Positions 22,241-33,470 of a stretch of 64,000 nucleotides of DNA are shown here, in pieces. The DNA comes from Mugil cephalus (taxonomy: Eukaryota; Chordata; Actinopteri; Mugiliformes; Mugilidae). The first letter of the stretch is position 1. Every line of letters starts with the position of its first letter. The stretch is from assembly GCF_022458985.1 (NCBI RefSeq), contig NC_061784.1:24424545-24488544 (forward strand), written 5' to 3'. The position numbers and the translations under genes are program-made. Below the pieces are notes generated by a model. That model was given only the letters and a program-made list of their open reading frames with translations, ran no database searches and was not told the DNA's origin.

Positions 22241-22356
22241 TAACCATCACAACTAATTACATAATGTTGCACCACAGATACAATATCTGAGTCAACCAGG
22301 AACCATGATTCCCTTAAGGAAAGACCAGGAGCTACTATAAATACATATATAACTGC
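22241..22356 (+). promoter_or_regulatory. Conserved OR upstream module with TATA box
   Basis: In order: CATCACAACTAATTACATAA (homeodomain-type TAATTA), GTTGCACCACAG, TGAGTCAACC, GATTCCCTTAAGGAAAGACC and TATAAATA at 22336-22343. It lies about 255-370 bp before the ATG at 22611. The same order occurs before five other receptors. The TATAAATA suggests transcription starts near 22365-22375. Factor identities are inference. Confidence 0.55.
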
Positions 22357-22610
22357 AATCAAGGAAGACATCCTTCGTGATGAAGGTTTAGTACCAGCAC
22401 AAGAGACAGAGGAGACAAATGAACTAGAAGCCTGAAGCGGCTCAGTCTTTATCTAAGATGTGTGACAGTTGCTAGTTCATTAAGGTTTCAGTTTTGTTGC
22501 TGTATTCTGTTGTGAAACTACATTATCTGGTAAATGCGTGATGTTTATGTGTTTTTTGGTTATTCACTCCTGTCATTGAGTGTTTCTCTGATCTCTGTTA
22601 CTGCACGTTG

Positions 22611-23549
22611 ATGGAAAACTACACATACAACAGCATCATGCTGCAACTGGAAGGATTACAAACCTCCGAAGAGTCTGTGTACCCGGTCTTCCTCCTCCTA
22701 CTTTTTTCCTACATTTTTATCATGGTTGCTAATGCCGGCATTATAGTTCTGATTTTCATTGACAAGAATCTTCATCAGCCCATGTATCTGCTTTTCTGCA
22801 ACCTGCCATTTAATGACATCCTGGGGAATTCTATCATGGTTCCCCGTCTGCTGGTAGATATCCTGCAGCCTCCGTCTGAGCGTCTCATCAGTTATTATGA
22901 GTGTGTGGTCCAAGCTTTCACCACACACATGTTCGGCACCACGTCCCACACTGTCCTCATGATCATGGCTTTTGATCGATACGTGGCCATCTGCAATCCT
23001 CTGCGCTACGGAGCCATAATGACCAATAAGATGGTGATGAAGCTGACGGTGTCTGCCTGGGGAGTGGCCCTCATTCTGGTCGGGATTCTGCTCGGTCTGA
23101 CCATCCGACTGAACCGATGCAGGACTCTGATCACTAATCCTTACTGTGACAACGCCTCTCTGTTCAAACTCTCCTGTGAGAGTGTGGTCATCAACAACAT
23201 CTACGGCCTCACATTCACTGTGGTTTTGTTCTCAGGTTCTATCGGTACCATTGTTATCACCTACACTAAGATCACAGTAGTGTGTCTAACCAGCAAAAGC
23301 AAGTCTCTGAACAGTAAAGCCTTGAAGACCTGCAGCACTCATCTGGTCTTGTATCTGATAATGATATTTAGTGGAATGTCGCTCATTGCTCTGCATCGTT
23401 TTCCTCAGTATTCTGACTACAGAAAATACTGCACCATTTTGTTTCACATTGTCCCCTGCAGCCTGAACCCCATAATTTATGGAGTTCAGTCCAAAGAGAT
23501 AAGAAAGTACTTGTCAAAGTTTAGTGTGTCCAAGACAATTTCACCATAA
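22611..23549 (+). CDS. Odorant receptor, single coding exon
   Basis: 312 residues, starting MENYTYNSIMLQLEGLQTSE. The N-terminal N-Y-T sequon, LHQPMY (54-59), Cys98, Asp122-Arg123-Tyr124 within MAFDRYVAICNPLRY, ECL2 cysteines 170, 179 and 189 with N-A-S at 181, KALKTCSTHLVLY in TM6 and CSLNPIIYGVQSKEIRK in TM7 are all present. Predicted odorant GPCR. It is a very recent tandem duplicate of the gene 2,848 bp downstream. The two differ at a handful of sites, clustered near residues 257-275. Upstream, the 5'UTR intron signals used by sister genes are both mutated (cagGT to cggCT, and gcag to gcac). The start is fixed by family alignment. Confidence 0.94.
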   Translation: MENYTYNSIMLQLEGLQTSEESVYPVFLLLLFSYIFIMVANAGIIVLIFIDKNLHQPMYLLFCNLPFNDILGNSIMVPRLLVDILQPPSERLISYYECVVQAFTTHMFGTTSHTVLMIMAFDRYVAICNPLRYGAIMTNKMVMKLTVSAWGVALILVGILLGLTIRLNRCRTLITNPYCDNASLFKLSCESVVINNIYGLTFTVVLFSGSIGTIVITYTKITVVCLTSKSKSLNSKALKTCSTHLVLYLIMIFSGMSLIALHRFPQYSDYRKYCTILFHIVPCSLNPIIYGVQSKEIRKYLSKFSVSKTISP

Positions 23550-24369
23550 TCAGAGAGACCTCTGTCTCTTTTTCTGTCTCTACCTAGCCAGCCTCAATCA
23601 GATGTTTGTGCCCATATGAGCTGAGTTGCACTTCAGGTTTGTTTTGTTTTGCCGGCATTGCCCCAGCACTGCTCTGAGGATTTAAGTCTCTGGATAAGGT
23701 AGAACTATTAAAAGTAAACAAGGTTAAGAAATGAAAAAAAAAAAAAAAAAATGAGTTAACTACGGAACTATTTTGTTTTGTTTATAAAATATAAAAAACT
23801 TTATTACCTCTTTTTAAGAACTGTCAGCATCCAGAGGTGACCCAAAAGTTAAGATATCTCACCAGCTCATAAGGTGCCATAACTGATTTGGACGTGTTGA
23901 GCAGTTTATACAGTGAATTTAATTTAATTAAGTGAATTCTTGGAAACAATTCTAATGCTAGATGATGAGAGGTCGAAGGTAACCAAAAAGCCAGAATACC
24001 GTCAACTTGAACTGTCTTTCTGCATTTTTCTAAACTGTGGTCTCAATGCAATTACAATTGAATTCATTGGAACACAAGTTCGTGTCAATGTATGTCAGTC
24101 TAAGGAAAAAATACCTAAATGTTGTTTAACAGAATGTTCTGTAAAAACACTGCAACAACTGTAAATGCACTAAGATGACATGGAAATAAAAACATAACAC
24201 GCTGGCATTTTTGTCTTTCAAAATTATTGTACTTACTAAACTATTTTTTGTGTTTGAAGGTTGGACTCACTTAAGTGTTTCTAAATTATCTAGATAAGCT
24301 ATTATACATTGTTATTGACTTAATGCTTAATAATAGTTAGAGAACATATCACTGGTCCACTGCTCCAGG
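23550..24369. other. Duplicated 3' flank, no gene
   Basis: Contains a poly-A run (about 23731-23750) and a stretch nearly identical to 26515-27170. A 74-codon open frame at 23940-24164 is repeated in the other copy, but only because the DNA is duplicated. It shows no domain and I do not call it a gene. Confidence 0.5.
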
Positions 24370-24860
24370 TACACAGTAATAATGGATGGGTCAAATGCAA
24401 GAAATAATTTCCATATGTGGGATCAATAAAACATTACAAAAAAAAAAAAAAAAATAGAAGACAAAAACTTAGAACTGCCACCACTCTAAAGGTTTTAGAT
24501 AAACTGAAAAGTGCAACAACTACTCTGACAAAGGTAAAAATTCTTATTTCAAGCATTGTATCCTTTTCTTCTCTTAACATATTAAACCAGGCAATGAAGA
24601 AATTGATTGGGTTGAGTAGGTTTGTCGGAACAGATGGGTTTTAAGATGGGATTTAAAAATGTTCAGTGTGTCAATGTTAGGGATGTTGGGTGGAAAGGAA
24701 TTCCAGAGGTGGGAGAAGGAAAGGCTGAAGGCTCTGGACCCCATGGTGGCCATGCAGGCAGGAGAAATGATGAGACTGACGGAAAGTGATGATCTAAGAA
24801 TCCTGAAAAGTTCTTTCAGATATGGTGGGGTGAGGTTGTTGGAGGAAAGGTAGAGCTGGG
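24370..24860 (-). mobile_element. LINE 3' fragment, antisense (duplicate)
   Basis: Nearly identical to 21540-22060, with the same C-terminal ORF2 trace (minus sense) and tail. A third version after the 25459 gene stops at about 27355, before the coding part, where it joins different DNA. Confidence 0.65.
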
Positions 24861-25084
24861 TGACATAGCAACAAATGTTAATATTATATTTACAGAATAT
24901 TTGACTAAGTGGGAGGAGGTAGATAAAAAAGACAGCTGGACTGAGGACAGAACCTTGTGGTACACCAGAAGAGATGTGGGATGGCTGGGATGTGTAAACT
25001 CCTCATGATACAATAATTTTAACACTTTATTATTATTATTTCACCACCCTATCATTTTTCTTACATTATATTGTTGCCTGAAAA

Positions 25085-25202
25085 CCATTAACCATCACAA
25101 CTAATTACATAATGTTGCACCACAGATACAATATCTGAGTCAACCAGGAACCATGATTCCCTTAAGGAAAGACCAGGAGCTACTATAAATACATATATAA
25201 CT
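25085..25202 (+). promoter_or_regulatory. Conserved OR upstream module with TATA box
   Basis: Nearly base-for-base identical to 22241-22356, with TATAAATA at 25184-25191. It lies before the ATG at 25459. It duplicated with the receptor. Confidence 0.55.
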
Positions 25203-25458
25203 GCAATCAAGGAAGACATCCTTCGTGATGAAGGTTTAGTACCAGCACAAGAGACAGAGGAGACAAATGAACTAGAAGCCTGAAGCGGCTCAGTCTTTAT
25301 CTAAGATGTGTGACAGTTGCTAGTTCATTAAGGTTTCAGTTTTGTTGCTGTATTCTGTTGTGAAACTACATTATCTGGTAAATGCGTGATGTTTATGTGT
25401 TTTTTGGTTATTCACTCCTGTCATTGAGTGTTTCTCTGATCTCTGTCATTGCACGTTG

Positions 25459-26397
25459 ATGGAAAACTACACATACAACAGCATCATGCTGCAGCTGGAA
25501 GGATTACAAACCTCCGAAGAGTCTGTGTACCCGGTCTTTCTCCTCCTACTTTTTTCCTACATTTTTATCATGGTTGCTAATGCCGGCATTATAGTTCTGA
25601 TTTTCATTGACAAGAATCTTCATCAGCCCATGTATCTGCTTTTCTGCAACCTGCCATTTAATGACATCCTGGGGAATTCTATCATGGTTCCCCGTCTGCT
25701 GGTAGACATCCTGCAGCCTCCGTCTAAGCGTCTCATCAGTTATTATGAGTGTGTGGTCCAAGCTTTCACCACACACATGTTCGGCACCACGTCCCACACT
25801 GTCCTCATGATCATGGCTTTTGACAGATACGTGGCCATCTGCAATCCTCTGCGCTATGGAGCCATAATGACCAACAAGATGGTGGTGAAGCTGACGGTGT
25901 CTGCCTGGGGAGTGGCCCTCATTCTGGTCGGGATTCTGCTCGGTCTGACCATCCGACTGAACCGATGCAGGACTCTGATCACGAATCCATTCTGTGACAA
26001 CGCCTCTCTGTTCAAACTCTCCTGTGAGAGTGTGGTCATCAACAACATCTATGGCCTCACATTCACTGTGGTTTTGTTCTCAGGTTCTATCGGTACCATT
26101 GTTATCACCTACACTAAGATCACAGTAGTGTGTCTAACCAGCCAAAGCAAGTCTCTGAACAGTAAAGCCTTGAAGACCTGCAGCACTCATCTGGTCTTAT
26201 TTCTTATTATGATATTTAGTGGAATGTCAATTATTGCTCTGCATCGTTATCCACAGTATGCAATCTACAGGAAATTCTGCAGCATTTTGTTTCACATTGT
26301 TCCCTGCAGCCTGAACCCCATAATTTATGGAGTTCAGTCCAAAGAGATAAGAAAGTACTTGTCAAAATTTAGTGTGTCCAAGAAAATTTCACCATAA
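25459..26397 (+). CDS. Odorant receptor, single coding exon (mosaic)
   Basis: 312 residues, a near twin of the 22611 gene through most of its length: MENYTYNSIM start, LHQPMY, Cys98, MAFDRYVAICNPLRY, N-A-S in ECL2, KALKTCSTHL and CSLNPIIYGVQSKEIRK. Two points stand out. Residue 90 is Lys (PPSKRLIS), where every other copy has Glu; this lies near extracellular loop 1. From about residue 257 to 272 (SIIALHRYPQYAIYRKFC) it matches the 35351 gene instead of its tandem twin, which suggests a conversion tract over extracellular loop 3. Both 5'UTR intron signals are mutated, as in the 22611 gene. Predicted odorant GPCR. Confidence 0.94.
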   Translation: MENYTYNSIMLQLEGLQTSEESVYPVFLLLLFSYIFIMVANAGIIVLIFIDKNLHQPMYLLFCNLPFNDILGNSIMVPRLLVDILQPPSKRLISYYECVVQAFTTHMFGTTSHTVLMIMAFDRYVAICNPLRYGAIMTNKMVVKLTVSAWGVALILVGILLGLTIRLNRCRTLITNPFCDNASLFKLSCESVVINNIYGLTFTVVLFSGSIGTIVITYTKITVVCLTSQSKSLNSKALKTCSTHLVLFLIMIFSGMSIIALHRYPQYAIYRKFCSILFHIVPCSLNPIIYGVQSKEIRKYLSKFSVSKKISP

Positions 26398-28217
26398 TCT
26401 GAAATACCTCTGTCTCTTTTTCTGTCTATACCTAGCTAGCCTCAATCAGATGTTTGTGCCCATATGAGCTGAGCTGCACTAAACAAGGTTAAGAAATTGA
26501 AAAAAAAAATGAGTTAGCTACGGAACTATTTTGTTTTGTTTATAAAATATAAAAAACTTTATTACCTCTTTTTAAGAACTGTCAGCATCCAGAGGTGACC
26601 CAAAAGTTAAGATATCTCACCAGCTCATAAGGTGCCATAACTGATTTGGACGTGTTGAGCAGGTTTTATACAGTGAATTTAATTTAATTAAGTGAATTCT
26701 TGGAAACAATTCTAATGCTAGATGATGAGAGGTCGAAGGTAACCAAAAAGCCAGAATACCGTCAACTTGAACTGTCTTTCTGCATTTTTCTAAACTGTGG
26801 TCTCAATGCAATTACAATTGAATTCATTGGAACACAAGTTCGTGTCAATGTATGTCAGTCTAAGGAAAAAATACCTAAATGTTGTTTAACAGAATGTTCT
26901 GTAAAAAACACTGCAACAACTGTAAATGCACTAAGATGACATGGAAATAAAAACATAACATGCTGGCATTTTTGTCTTTCAAAATTATTGTACTTACTAA
27001 ACTATTTTTTGTGTTTGAAGGTTGGACTCACTTAAGTGTTTCTAAATTATCTTGATAAGCTATTATACATTGTTATTGACTTAATCCTTAATAATAGTTA
27101 GAGAACATATCATTGGTCCACTGCTCCAGGTACACAGTAATAATGGATGGGTCAAATGCAAGAAATAATTTCCACATGCGGGATCAATAAAATATTACAA
27201 AAAAAAATAAAAAATAGAAGACAAAAACTTAGAAGTGCCACCACTCTAAAGGTTTTAGATAAACTGAAAAGTGCAACAACTACTCTGTCAAAGGTAAAAA
27301 TTCTTATTTCAAGCATTGTATCCTTTTCTTCTCTTAACATATTAAACCAGATAATGAAGAAATGTAATTCAATGAGTCATTGTTAGTATGATCAGATTAG
27401 GTAGACACGTATTACTACTATTACAACTGTTTATTTGTTATTTGTGACTCTACTTACTATGAACTAAGTATTACCGACTATTGTTAATCAGACTGACCAT
27501 CTTTTTCCAAGTTAAAGTTAGCCAGCATTGTTCTAATATCTTATTTGAAAAATAAATTTTGTAATTACATTTATCATGATGCACAAGTAGAACTGTCTTT
27601 GTGATTATTCTTCACTTGACACATTCAGTAGATGTTTTGTATTCATATTGCTAAATCTGAATGCTCAGATTAATGAATAATAATGAGTAGTTTAACTTTT
27701 AAGTTGTATGAATAGAAGTACTGCTTAAAATAATTACTTCACTGGTTCTTATAATTCTACAGCTTCTACATAATTTCTGTCAATATAGTAGTGATGTGGA
27801 AATGCTGTAGTATGACTAAGATGAGAATTATTGCGATTCTAAAGGTTGGTGACAAGACAAGAACATATTGGACATATTTAAACAGATAATCACAATGTAT
27901 AATTCATTGCTTTATTGTCAGTCTTACTTATGCCTTTAAATGAATTACAGTATAGCGCAATGAAAGTACTTAGTTTAAACTCCTAAGTATTTTTATTGAC
28001 TAAACTCTTCAGTCTGTCAAGCTTTTAGCACATTAAAGAGTGTGAGCACTTTGCTCAGATCTCATTTGAAAAAAATTAATGAGAATTAATAATAGTTCAT
28101 CACATATAAAAAAAATCTCTAGAATAATGAATACGTACTTGTTTGGGAATTCAGTGTGTCTTTCAAAGTTAGGCAAGTTGACTGTAAAAAAAAAAATAAA
28201 CAGCTACTCAAACGGGA
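26398..28217. other. 3' flank and block shared with the 37-39 kb region
   Basis: No gene. Up to about 27360 it repeats the flank seen at 23760-24600. From about 27330 to 28080 it matches 37440-38760 downstream of the 35351 gene, which is interrupted there by an LTR. At 27634 (gtagatgttttgtattcat) it preserves the empty site of that insertion. Confidence 0.6.
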
Positions 28218-28345
28218 AGCCAATGCAAGTAGAGCTCCCCCTGGTGGGTGGAGGCTGCAGTATAGGTCATGAGCTCCACCCCCTCCATGTTAGTGGGTGG
28301 GATTTGGGCCAAACCAAGACACTAATGTACATGTCATAAATATTT
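28218..28345. repeat. Dispersed teleost repeat, family not named
   Basis: The stretch around gtagagctccccctggtggg, ctgcagtataggtcatgagc and ccaccccctccatgttagtg is repeated at 39592-39698 with about 90% identity. Similar sequence is common in teleost genomes. The following 28440-28760 also resembles 39800-39995, so at least part of this match comes from block duplication. Confidence 0.5.
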
Positions 28346-29209
28346 TATCAGTGTTGTGCAATGATTGAAATTTTTTGATCAGATTATTGGAGGGTTACTG
28401 TGGATTAATTTGGATTAATCTGCAACTGACAATATTCTCTCCCAGTGAACAGTGGTTGCAGGAGTGGACACATATTAGCAGCCAGGATTGGCAGCTTGTC
28501 TTTGTCTTGGTTTGTCTTGGTTTGTCTCCAGCTGTTAGCCGCGTTAGCCCAAGTGCTCGCAGAATCCCAGACTAACGTATGCTTGGCTTGGTTAATATGC
28601 TGTTTGAAGCTGGAAAGAAAACTCCTTCCTGCAGAGTGTGATAATACTTTATGTGTCTCCACTGGTCCCTCTTGGTTTCTTTGTCCTCAAATGTCCCATG
28701 GAGACGACCAACGTGCTGTTTAGCGTCTTCCATCTTTATGGGTTGGTTCTGCTGCCTGTCACTACCGGATCAGCTGGTGCTAACGCTAACGCTACTTGGA
28801 CAAACTGAGACATGTTCACAGTCATTCTGCTGCAGATGCTTCACTAGGTTCAGATTATTTATCACATTAATCACGATGATGAATTAATCCTTGTTAACAC
28901 GTTAATTTTGATTAATTTTATTAAAGATGCTTTCCGTCATGCCCTCAAGTAGTTCACATAACGTGATGTCCTCGTGCCAATTTCTCAGAGAATCTTAATT
29001 TCAATTATTGAAAGAAAAGATTGGTAAAAAAGTGAAAGTGACATCATGATGACTGACAGCTGTGATTGACAGTAAAATAAGTGTAGTGTAAAGCCAACGT
29101 TTCGTTTTTATCGTTTTCTTATTATTAACTTGTTATTAACTTAACTTTTAACTTAACTTTACTAACATAACTTTATTAAAACATTTCTTCCATCCATTAT
29201 AGTAGCGTA
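28346..29209. other. Intergenic, block shared with 39.8-40.0 kb
   Basis: Short open frames only. The stretch at about 28470-28740 (tttgtcttggtttgtcttgg, agcccaagtgct, tcaaatgtcccat) corresponds to 39800-39990. No gene recognised. Confidence 0.45.
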
Positions 29210-29310
29210 ACAACCATGAACCATCACAAAAGATTACGTAATGATACACCACAGAGTCAACCATGACTCCCTGCAGAAATAGTATATATATAGATGTAAC
29301 TACAGCCGAG
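29210..29310 (+). promoter_or_regulatory. Conserved OR upstream module
   Basis: It contains CATCACAAAAGATTACGTAA, ACACCACAG, AGTCAACC, a shortened GACTCCCTGCAGAAAT element and a TATA-like gtatatatatag (29282-29293), ahead of the ATG at 29492. Confidence 0.5.
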
Positions 29311-29347
29311 GAAGACATTCTCTTTGGCAGAGGTTAACCACCAGCAG

Positions 29348-29487
29348 GTCAGTCTTTATGACAGTTACTGTTTAATTAAGGTTTCAGTTTTGTTGCTGTA
29401 TTCTGTTCTGAAACTAAATTATCTGGTAAATGCGTGATGTTTATGTGTTTTTGATAAGTAGTGTTTCTCTGATCTTTGCCATTGCAG
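29348..29487 (+). other. 5'UTR intron of the OR at 29492
   Basis: Donor CAG|GTCAGT at 29345/29348 and acceptor CCATTGCAG ending at 29487 delimit a 140-bp intron. Only four UTR bases (gctg) remain between the acceptor and the ATG. Equivalent introns are at 35179-35346 and 40921-41083. The donor matches the vertebrate consensus well. Transcript evidence is lacking here. Confidence 0.55.
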
Positions 29488-29491
29488 GCTG

Positions 29492-30442
29492 ATGGAAAAC
29501 TACACATACAACAGCATCATACTGCAGATGGAAGGATTACAACTCTCCAAAGACTCTGTGTACCCTGCCTTTTTCTTTTTCTTTTTTTCCTATATTTTTA
29601 TCATGGTTGCTAATGCCGGCATTGTAGTTCTAGTTTTCATTGACAAGAATCTTCATCAGCCCATGTATCTGCTTTTCTGCAACCTGCCATTTAATGACAT
29701 CCTTGGAAATACAGCTACAGTTCCCCGTCTGCTGGTAGATATCCTGTATCCTCCATCTGAGCGTCTCATCAGTTATTATGAGTGTGCAATCCAAGCTTTC
29801 AGCACACACATGTTCGGCACCACGTCACACACCATCCTCATGATCATGGCTTTTGACAGATACGTGGCCATCTGCAATCCTCTGCGCTATGGTGTCATAA
29901 TGACCAACAGGATGGTGGTGAAGCTGACGGTGTCTGCCTGGGGAGTGGCCGCTGTTTTTGTCGGGATTCTGATTGGTCTGACCATCCGACTGAACACATG
30001 CAGGACTCTGATCACTAATCCTTACTGTGACAACGCCTCTCTGTTCAAACTCTCCTGTGAGAGTGTGGTCATCAACAACATCTACGGCATTACATTCACC
30101 ATACTTCTGCTTGTATCTTCTATCGGTACCATTGTTATCACCTACACTAAGATCACAGTAGTGTGTCTGACCAGTAAGAACAAGTCTCTGAACAGTAAAG
30201 CCTTGAAGACCTGCAGCACTCATCTGGTCGTGTATCTGATAATGATATTTAGTGGAATGTCGCTCATTGCTCTGCATCGTTTTCCTCAGTATGCAGAGTA
30301 CAGAAAATTTTGCAGCATTTTCTTTCACATTGTCCCCTGCAGCCTCAACCCCATAATTTATGGGGTTCAGTCCAAAGAGATAAGAAAGTACTTGTCAAAG
30401 TTTAGTGTGTCCAAGAAAATTTCACCATTTCAAGAAAGATAA
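29492..30442 (+). CDS. Odorant receptor, single coding exon
   Basis: 316 residues, starting MENYTYNSIILQMEGLQLSK. TM1 includes a run of six phenylalanines encoded by a T-rich tract (29570-29590). All family landmarks are present: N-Y-T sequon, LHQPMY, Cys98, MAFDRYVAICNPLRYGVIMT, ECL2 cysteines with N-A-S, KALKTCSTHLVVY, and CSLNPIIYGVQSKEIRK, ending KKISPFQER. Predicted odorant GPCR. Unlike the two genes before it, its 5'UTR intron has consensus donor and acceptor sites, and the ATG follows the acceptor by four bases. Confidence 0.94.
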   Translation: MENYTYNSIILQMEGLQLSKDSVYPAFFFFFFSYIFIMVANAGIVVLVFIDKNLHQPMYLLFCNLPFNDILGNTATVPRLLVDILYPPSERLISYYECAIQAFSTHMFGTTSHTILMIMAFDRYVAICNPLRYGVIMTNRMVVKLTVSAWGVAAVFVGILIGLTIRLNTCRTLITNPYCDNASLFKLSCESVVINNIYGITFTILLLVSSIGTIVITYTKITVVCLTSKNKSLNSKALKTCSTHLVVYLIMIFSGMSLIALHRFPQYAEYRKFCSIFFHIVPCSLNPIIYGVQSKEIRKYLSKFSVSKKISPFQER

Positions 30443-31188
30443 TAACCTGGATGATCTCTTTGTTCTGCTAATGTTGCTTTCCTTATTCTTTACTCAGATG
30501 CATGTATTATTGTATCTGCTTGTTTCCCTGTTTCTTCTGTCCCCACCCTCTATTTTTTTTTCTGCCTCAACCCAACTGGCTAGAAAGCAGAAAAAACATA
30601 CATGTTTATGTCTACAAATGTAACTAAGATATGTAATGTAATCCAGAAATTAGTGTATTAGTAAGTACTGAGGACTGAGGACATGTGTCATGTCTTGGTG
30701 ATTCATTTTCTTAGTGATAATGCACGTAAAGAACAGCCATACAGATGCTAGTGGAGAACAGTGGTTCCCAATGTCAGTAACATTGTGTCTGTTACTAACA
30801 TTTGATTAATTAGTGGTAAACTAAAATGTCTTCTAGACATTTTATGTAGAAATTGATAGCAGAAAGTAGCTAGTAGAACACAGTATGATAGCAATGATGT
30901 CATTCTGAACTCATTTATATCAAATCCTTGACTAGAACTGGACAAAGAGTTTCTAGAAATACCACAAACTCACATGCTCTGCAAAGGTTCTATTAAAGAC
31001 AGAACCAGGACCACTCTCCATTTGGACATTTGGAGAACCAAAGAACCCAAAGTGTTCCACATCTGTTTTTACCTATCCATACAGAACCGGATCATTCATA
31101 TAGAGCTGATAGTTTTGGAGCTTTCCCTGATTTATTTTATCTTTTTAGATGAACCTCACCTCCCGGTGCCCTAGGGAGAAATTTCTGA
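30443..31188. other. 3' flank, nothing recognised
   Basis: Short open frames only. No shared repeat noticed apart from the MITE that follows. Confidence 0.45.
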
Positions 31189-31437
31189 GTTTTTCTCAGT
31201 CGCTTTGGTACATTTCTCATTAACATAAGCAATTAATAATGTACTAGTGTAATGTAACAGAAGATAATTGTACATAATCATTTGCATGGATGTACCAAAG
31301 CATTTGCAACTTGTTCAAAGAAATGAGAAACTGCTTTTTTGATGTGCACAAGTGACACAATTATGTAAAGATCGAACAGGTAGTTTTGAGAATTTCAATT
31401 CTGATCTGAGAAACGTACCAAAGTGACCGAGAAAAAC
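31189..31437. mobile_element. MITE with about 30-bp terminal inverted repeats
   Basis: The left end gtttttctcagtcgctttgg (31189 onwards, then tacatttctca) pairs with the right end tgagaaacgtaccaaagtga followed by ccgagaaaaac (31407-31437), with few mismatches. The element is 249 bp and non-coding. It is a short non-autonomous DNA transposon of a kind frequent in teleosts. The superfamily is not determined. Confidence 0.7.
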
Positions 31438-32699
31438 TGTAAACAATTCATAGGTTGTTCAGCCTTCAAACATTTTTGGTAACTTGGACCGACTTGTAAT
31501 TGTACCTTCTATCTCACCATAAACCCCTCCACACATGTAAAAATATCTCATTAACCTTTTTCACTGCAAGACTGACTTGTACAAGGCTAATGCGAATGCT
31601 TGCAAGCGAATACCAGCAAATAAAATGCTTACAGCTATTTTAATAAACATGTTTTAACAGAGAATAAATTCTTTGCAGACGTATGAAATGTGTAAAATAC
31701 ATTTCAGCTGAGTCTTATGAGTTTGTCAAATCATTTTTGGTTAAGCTAGCAATAATAGTAGCATTCAGATCTTACATTTAACTTTCTAGCCCTGGTTTAT
31801 CGTCAGTTATGAACCACTACTGGTCACTTCTCAGTAATTTTACGCTTTTCTTTTACTCTGCAATACAATAAACGTCTTTGGCTTTCTCTCCCCTTATCAG
31901 AAATTAATGATTGTCTCCCTGGCAATAAATTCTAGTTCCTCATGAAGAATCCCAAGGCATCGCCAGGGCATTTAAGAGAAAGGAAAACCACCAAAGGGAG
32001 GTAAAAAGATGAACCACCTCAACAACCATATATACATAGAGAGATACCTTATTCATCCCAAACTGGGAAGCAGCAGCAGGTTTAGTCTGACCTCTTCACA
32101 CTATCTTTAAGGCCAATAAAAATATTTTCCATCCATAATCCACTTATCTGTGGTCATGTAATGATGCCAACAGGCTAGGCAAGGTATTCCAGATGTTCAT
32201 CTGTCTACAAACACAGTTTAGGTCCCCATAAGGAATCCAAAGGCTCTCTAAAGCCAGATGAACTATGTAATTGTACAAGTAAGTGAATTCTGTGTCTCAT
32301 CCATGCTGCAGATGGCTGGTAAAACTCCAAAGAGAGGCATCCAGGAGATATCCTAATCTGATGCATAAATCAATTCAACTGGGGCCTTTGACAACAAAGA
32401 TGTCCAAGCTCTTCACCCTATCGCCAATAAACTAAAAGGGTTCTTTCCTAGTCCTAACAACAACTTTTATTCGAAGACGGCAGTGAGGGGGCACATAGTG
32501 GCTTTACAGGCCTTAAGGCTTTTTATGTCCGTATTTGTGGTTTTGTTAATTTCAGAGACTCGAAAACTTAATCCAGCACAGAAGGGCTGAACTGTGGGAA
32601 TTGTGGAAAAAACCCAGACTTTATGCACCCCAAATCATGGACTTTATTCCTCCTGAATTGCAGTGTACCAGTTGTTGTGATACATCTTCTGATGCAAAG
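31438..32699. other. Intergenic, nothing firmly recognised
   Basis: Contains a stretch (about 31920-32030: aatcccaaggcatcgccagg, gatgaaccacctcaacaacc) that resembles a degraded teleost retroelement. It is too short to classify. No gene seen. Confidence 0.35.
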
Positions 32700-33470
32700 C
32701 TAGTGCACATCATCTGTGATGTTACCCAAGATCCTTGGGTGTTTTGAGTCTGAGATTGATCAGGTCTCAGTTTGTGCCCTAGTAGCACTCGACCACAGAT
32801 CTGCCCTCTTTATCCTGAGCCACCTAGAAGCTTTCTCTGTCACTTCTTTGCTGTTATAAATGGCCCTCCTCCTCCTCTGACCTGTGATGCCGGCTGAAGT
32901 GTAAGCTTTGCAGAGACTGACACACAAAGCCTCTGTACCCAACCTCCACTGGCAAGCACCTTAGCTTCTAGCCCTTCCTGTGGCAGTTGCTGACATGGCT
33001 ATCATATTTCCTCCTCCAAGTGGTCTCAGCAACATGCTGCTGGACCTTAAACCCTAAACCGGCTGACAGCCATGTGCAGTGTGAAGAAGGTCTGATGTAG
33101 CTTTAGGTGTTGTCCTTGGCTTCTCCCAGCTCTGAAGAAGTAGGTGGCTTGCTTCATGGGTTTGGACCTGCAGCAGCAGCAAGTGATTGCACTACAGATG
33201 CTCTCTGCAATGGTCTTGAGCACCTGACCATGCCGTCAACAGTAGCGGCCTTCCTCCAGAGCTTTTGAGCAGCAACTCAAGATATTCTCAAGTGTCCCTT
33301 TCTTTTGGCAGAGGGAGCTTGAACTAGGTACATCATGTACTGTGGCTCTGCCCGCCAGATCAGCCCTTGTGATCTGCTGTCACCCAGCAATCAACCCAGG
33401 GCTTTACTGGCTCGGCTCAGCTTCGATGTGAACGGGAATGCCGTGACGAGCCGCTAATTTACATGATGAT
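32700..33470 (-). mobile_element. LINE ORF2 C-terminal fragment, antisense
   Basis: The minus strand reads LCKAYTSAGITGQRRRRAIY then VTEKASRWLRIKRADLW near 32800-32930. Degraded upstream sequence carries the preceding region. This is the end of a restriction-like-endonuclease LINE of the same kind as 18599-19145. Several frame breaks are present. Confidence 0.5.

Noticed and set aside
22241-22356. A strict Olf/EBF site in the shared upstream module
   Set aside because: The TCCCTTAAGGAA-type element does not have the TCCCNNGGGA spacing. It is only loosely similar, so no factor is named for it.
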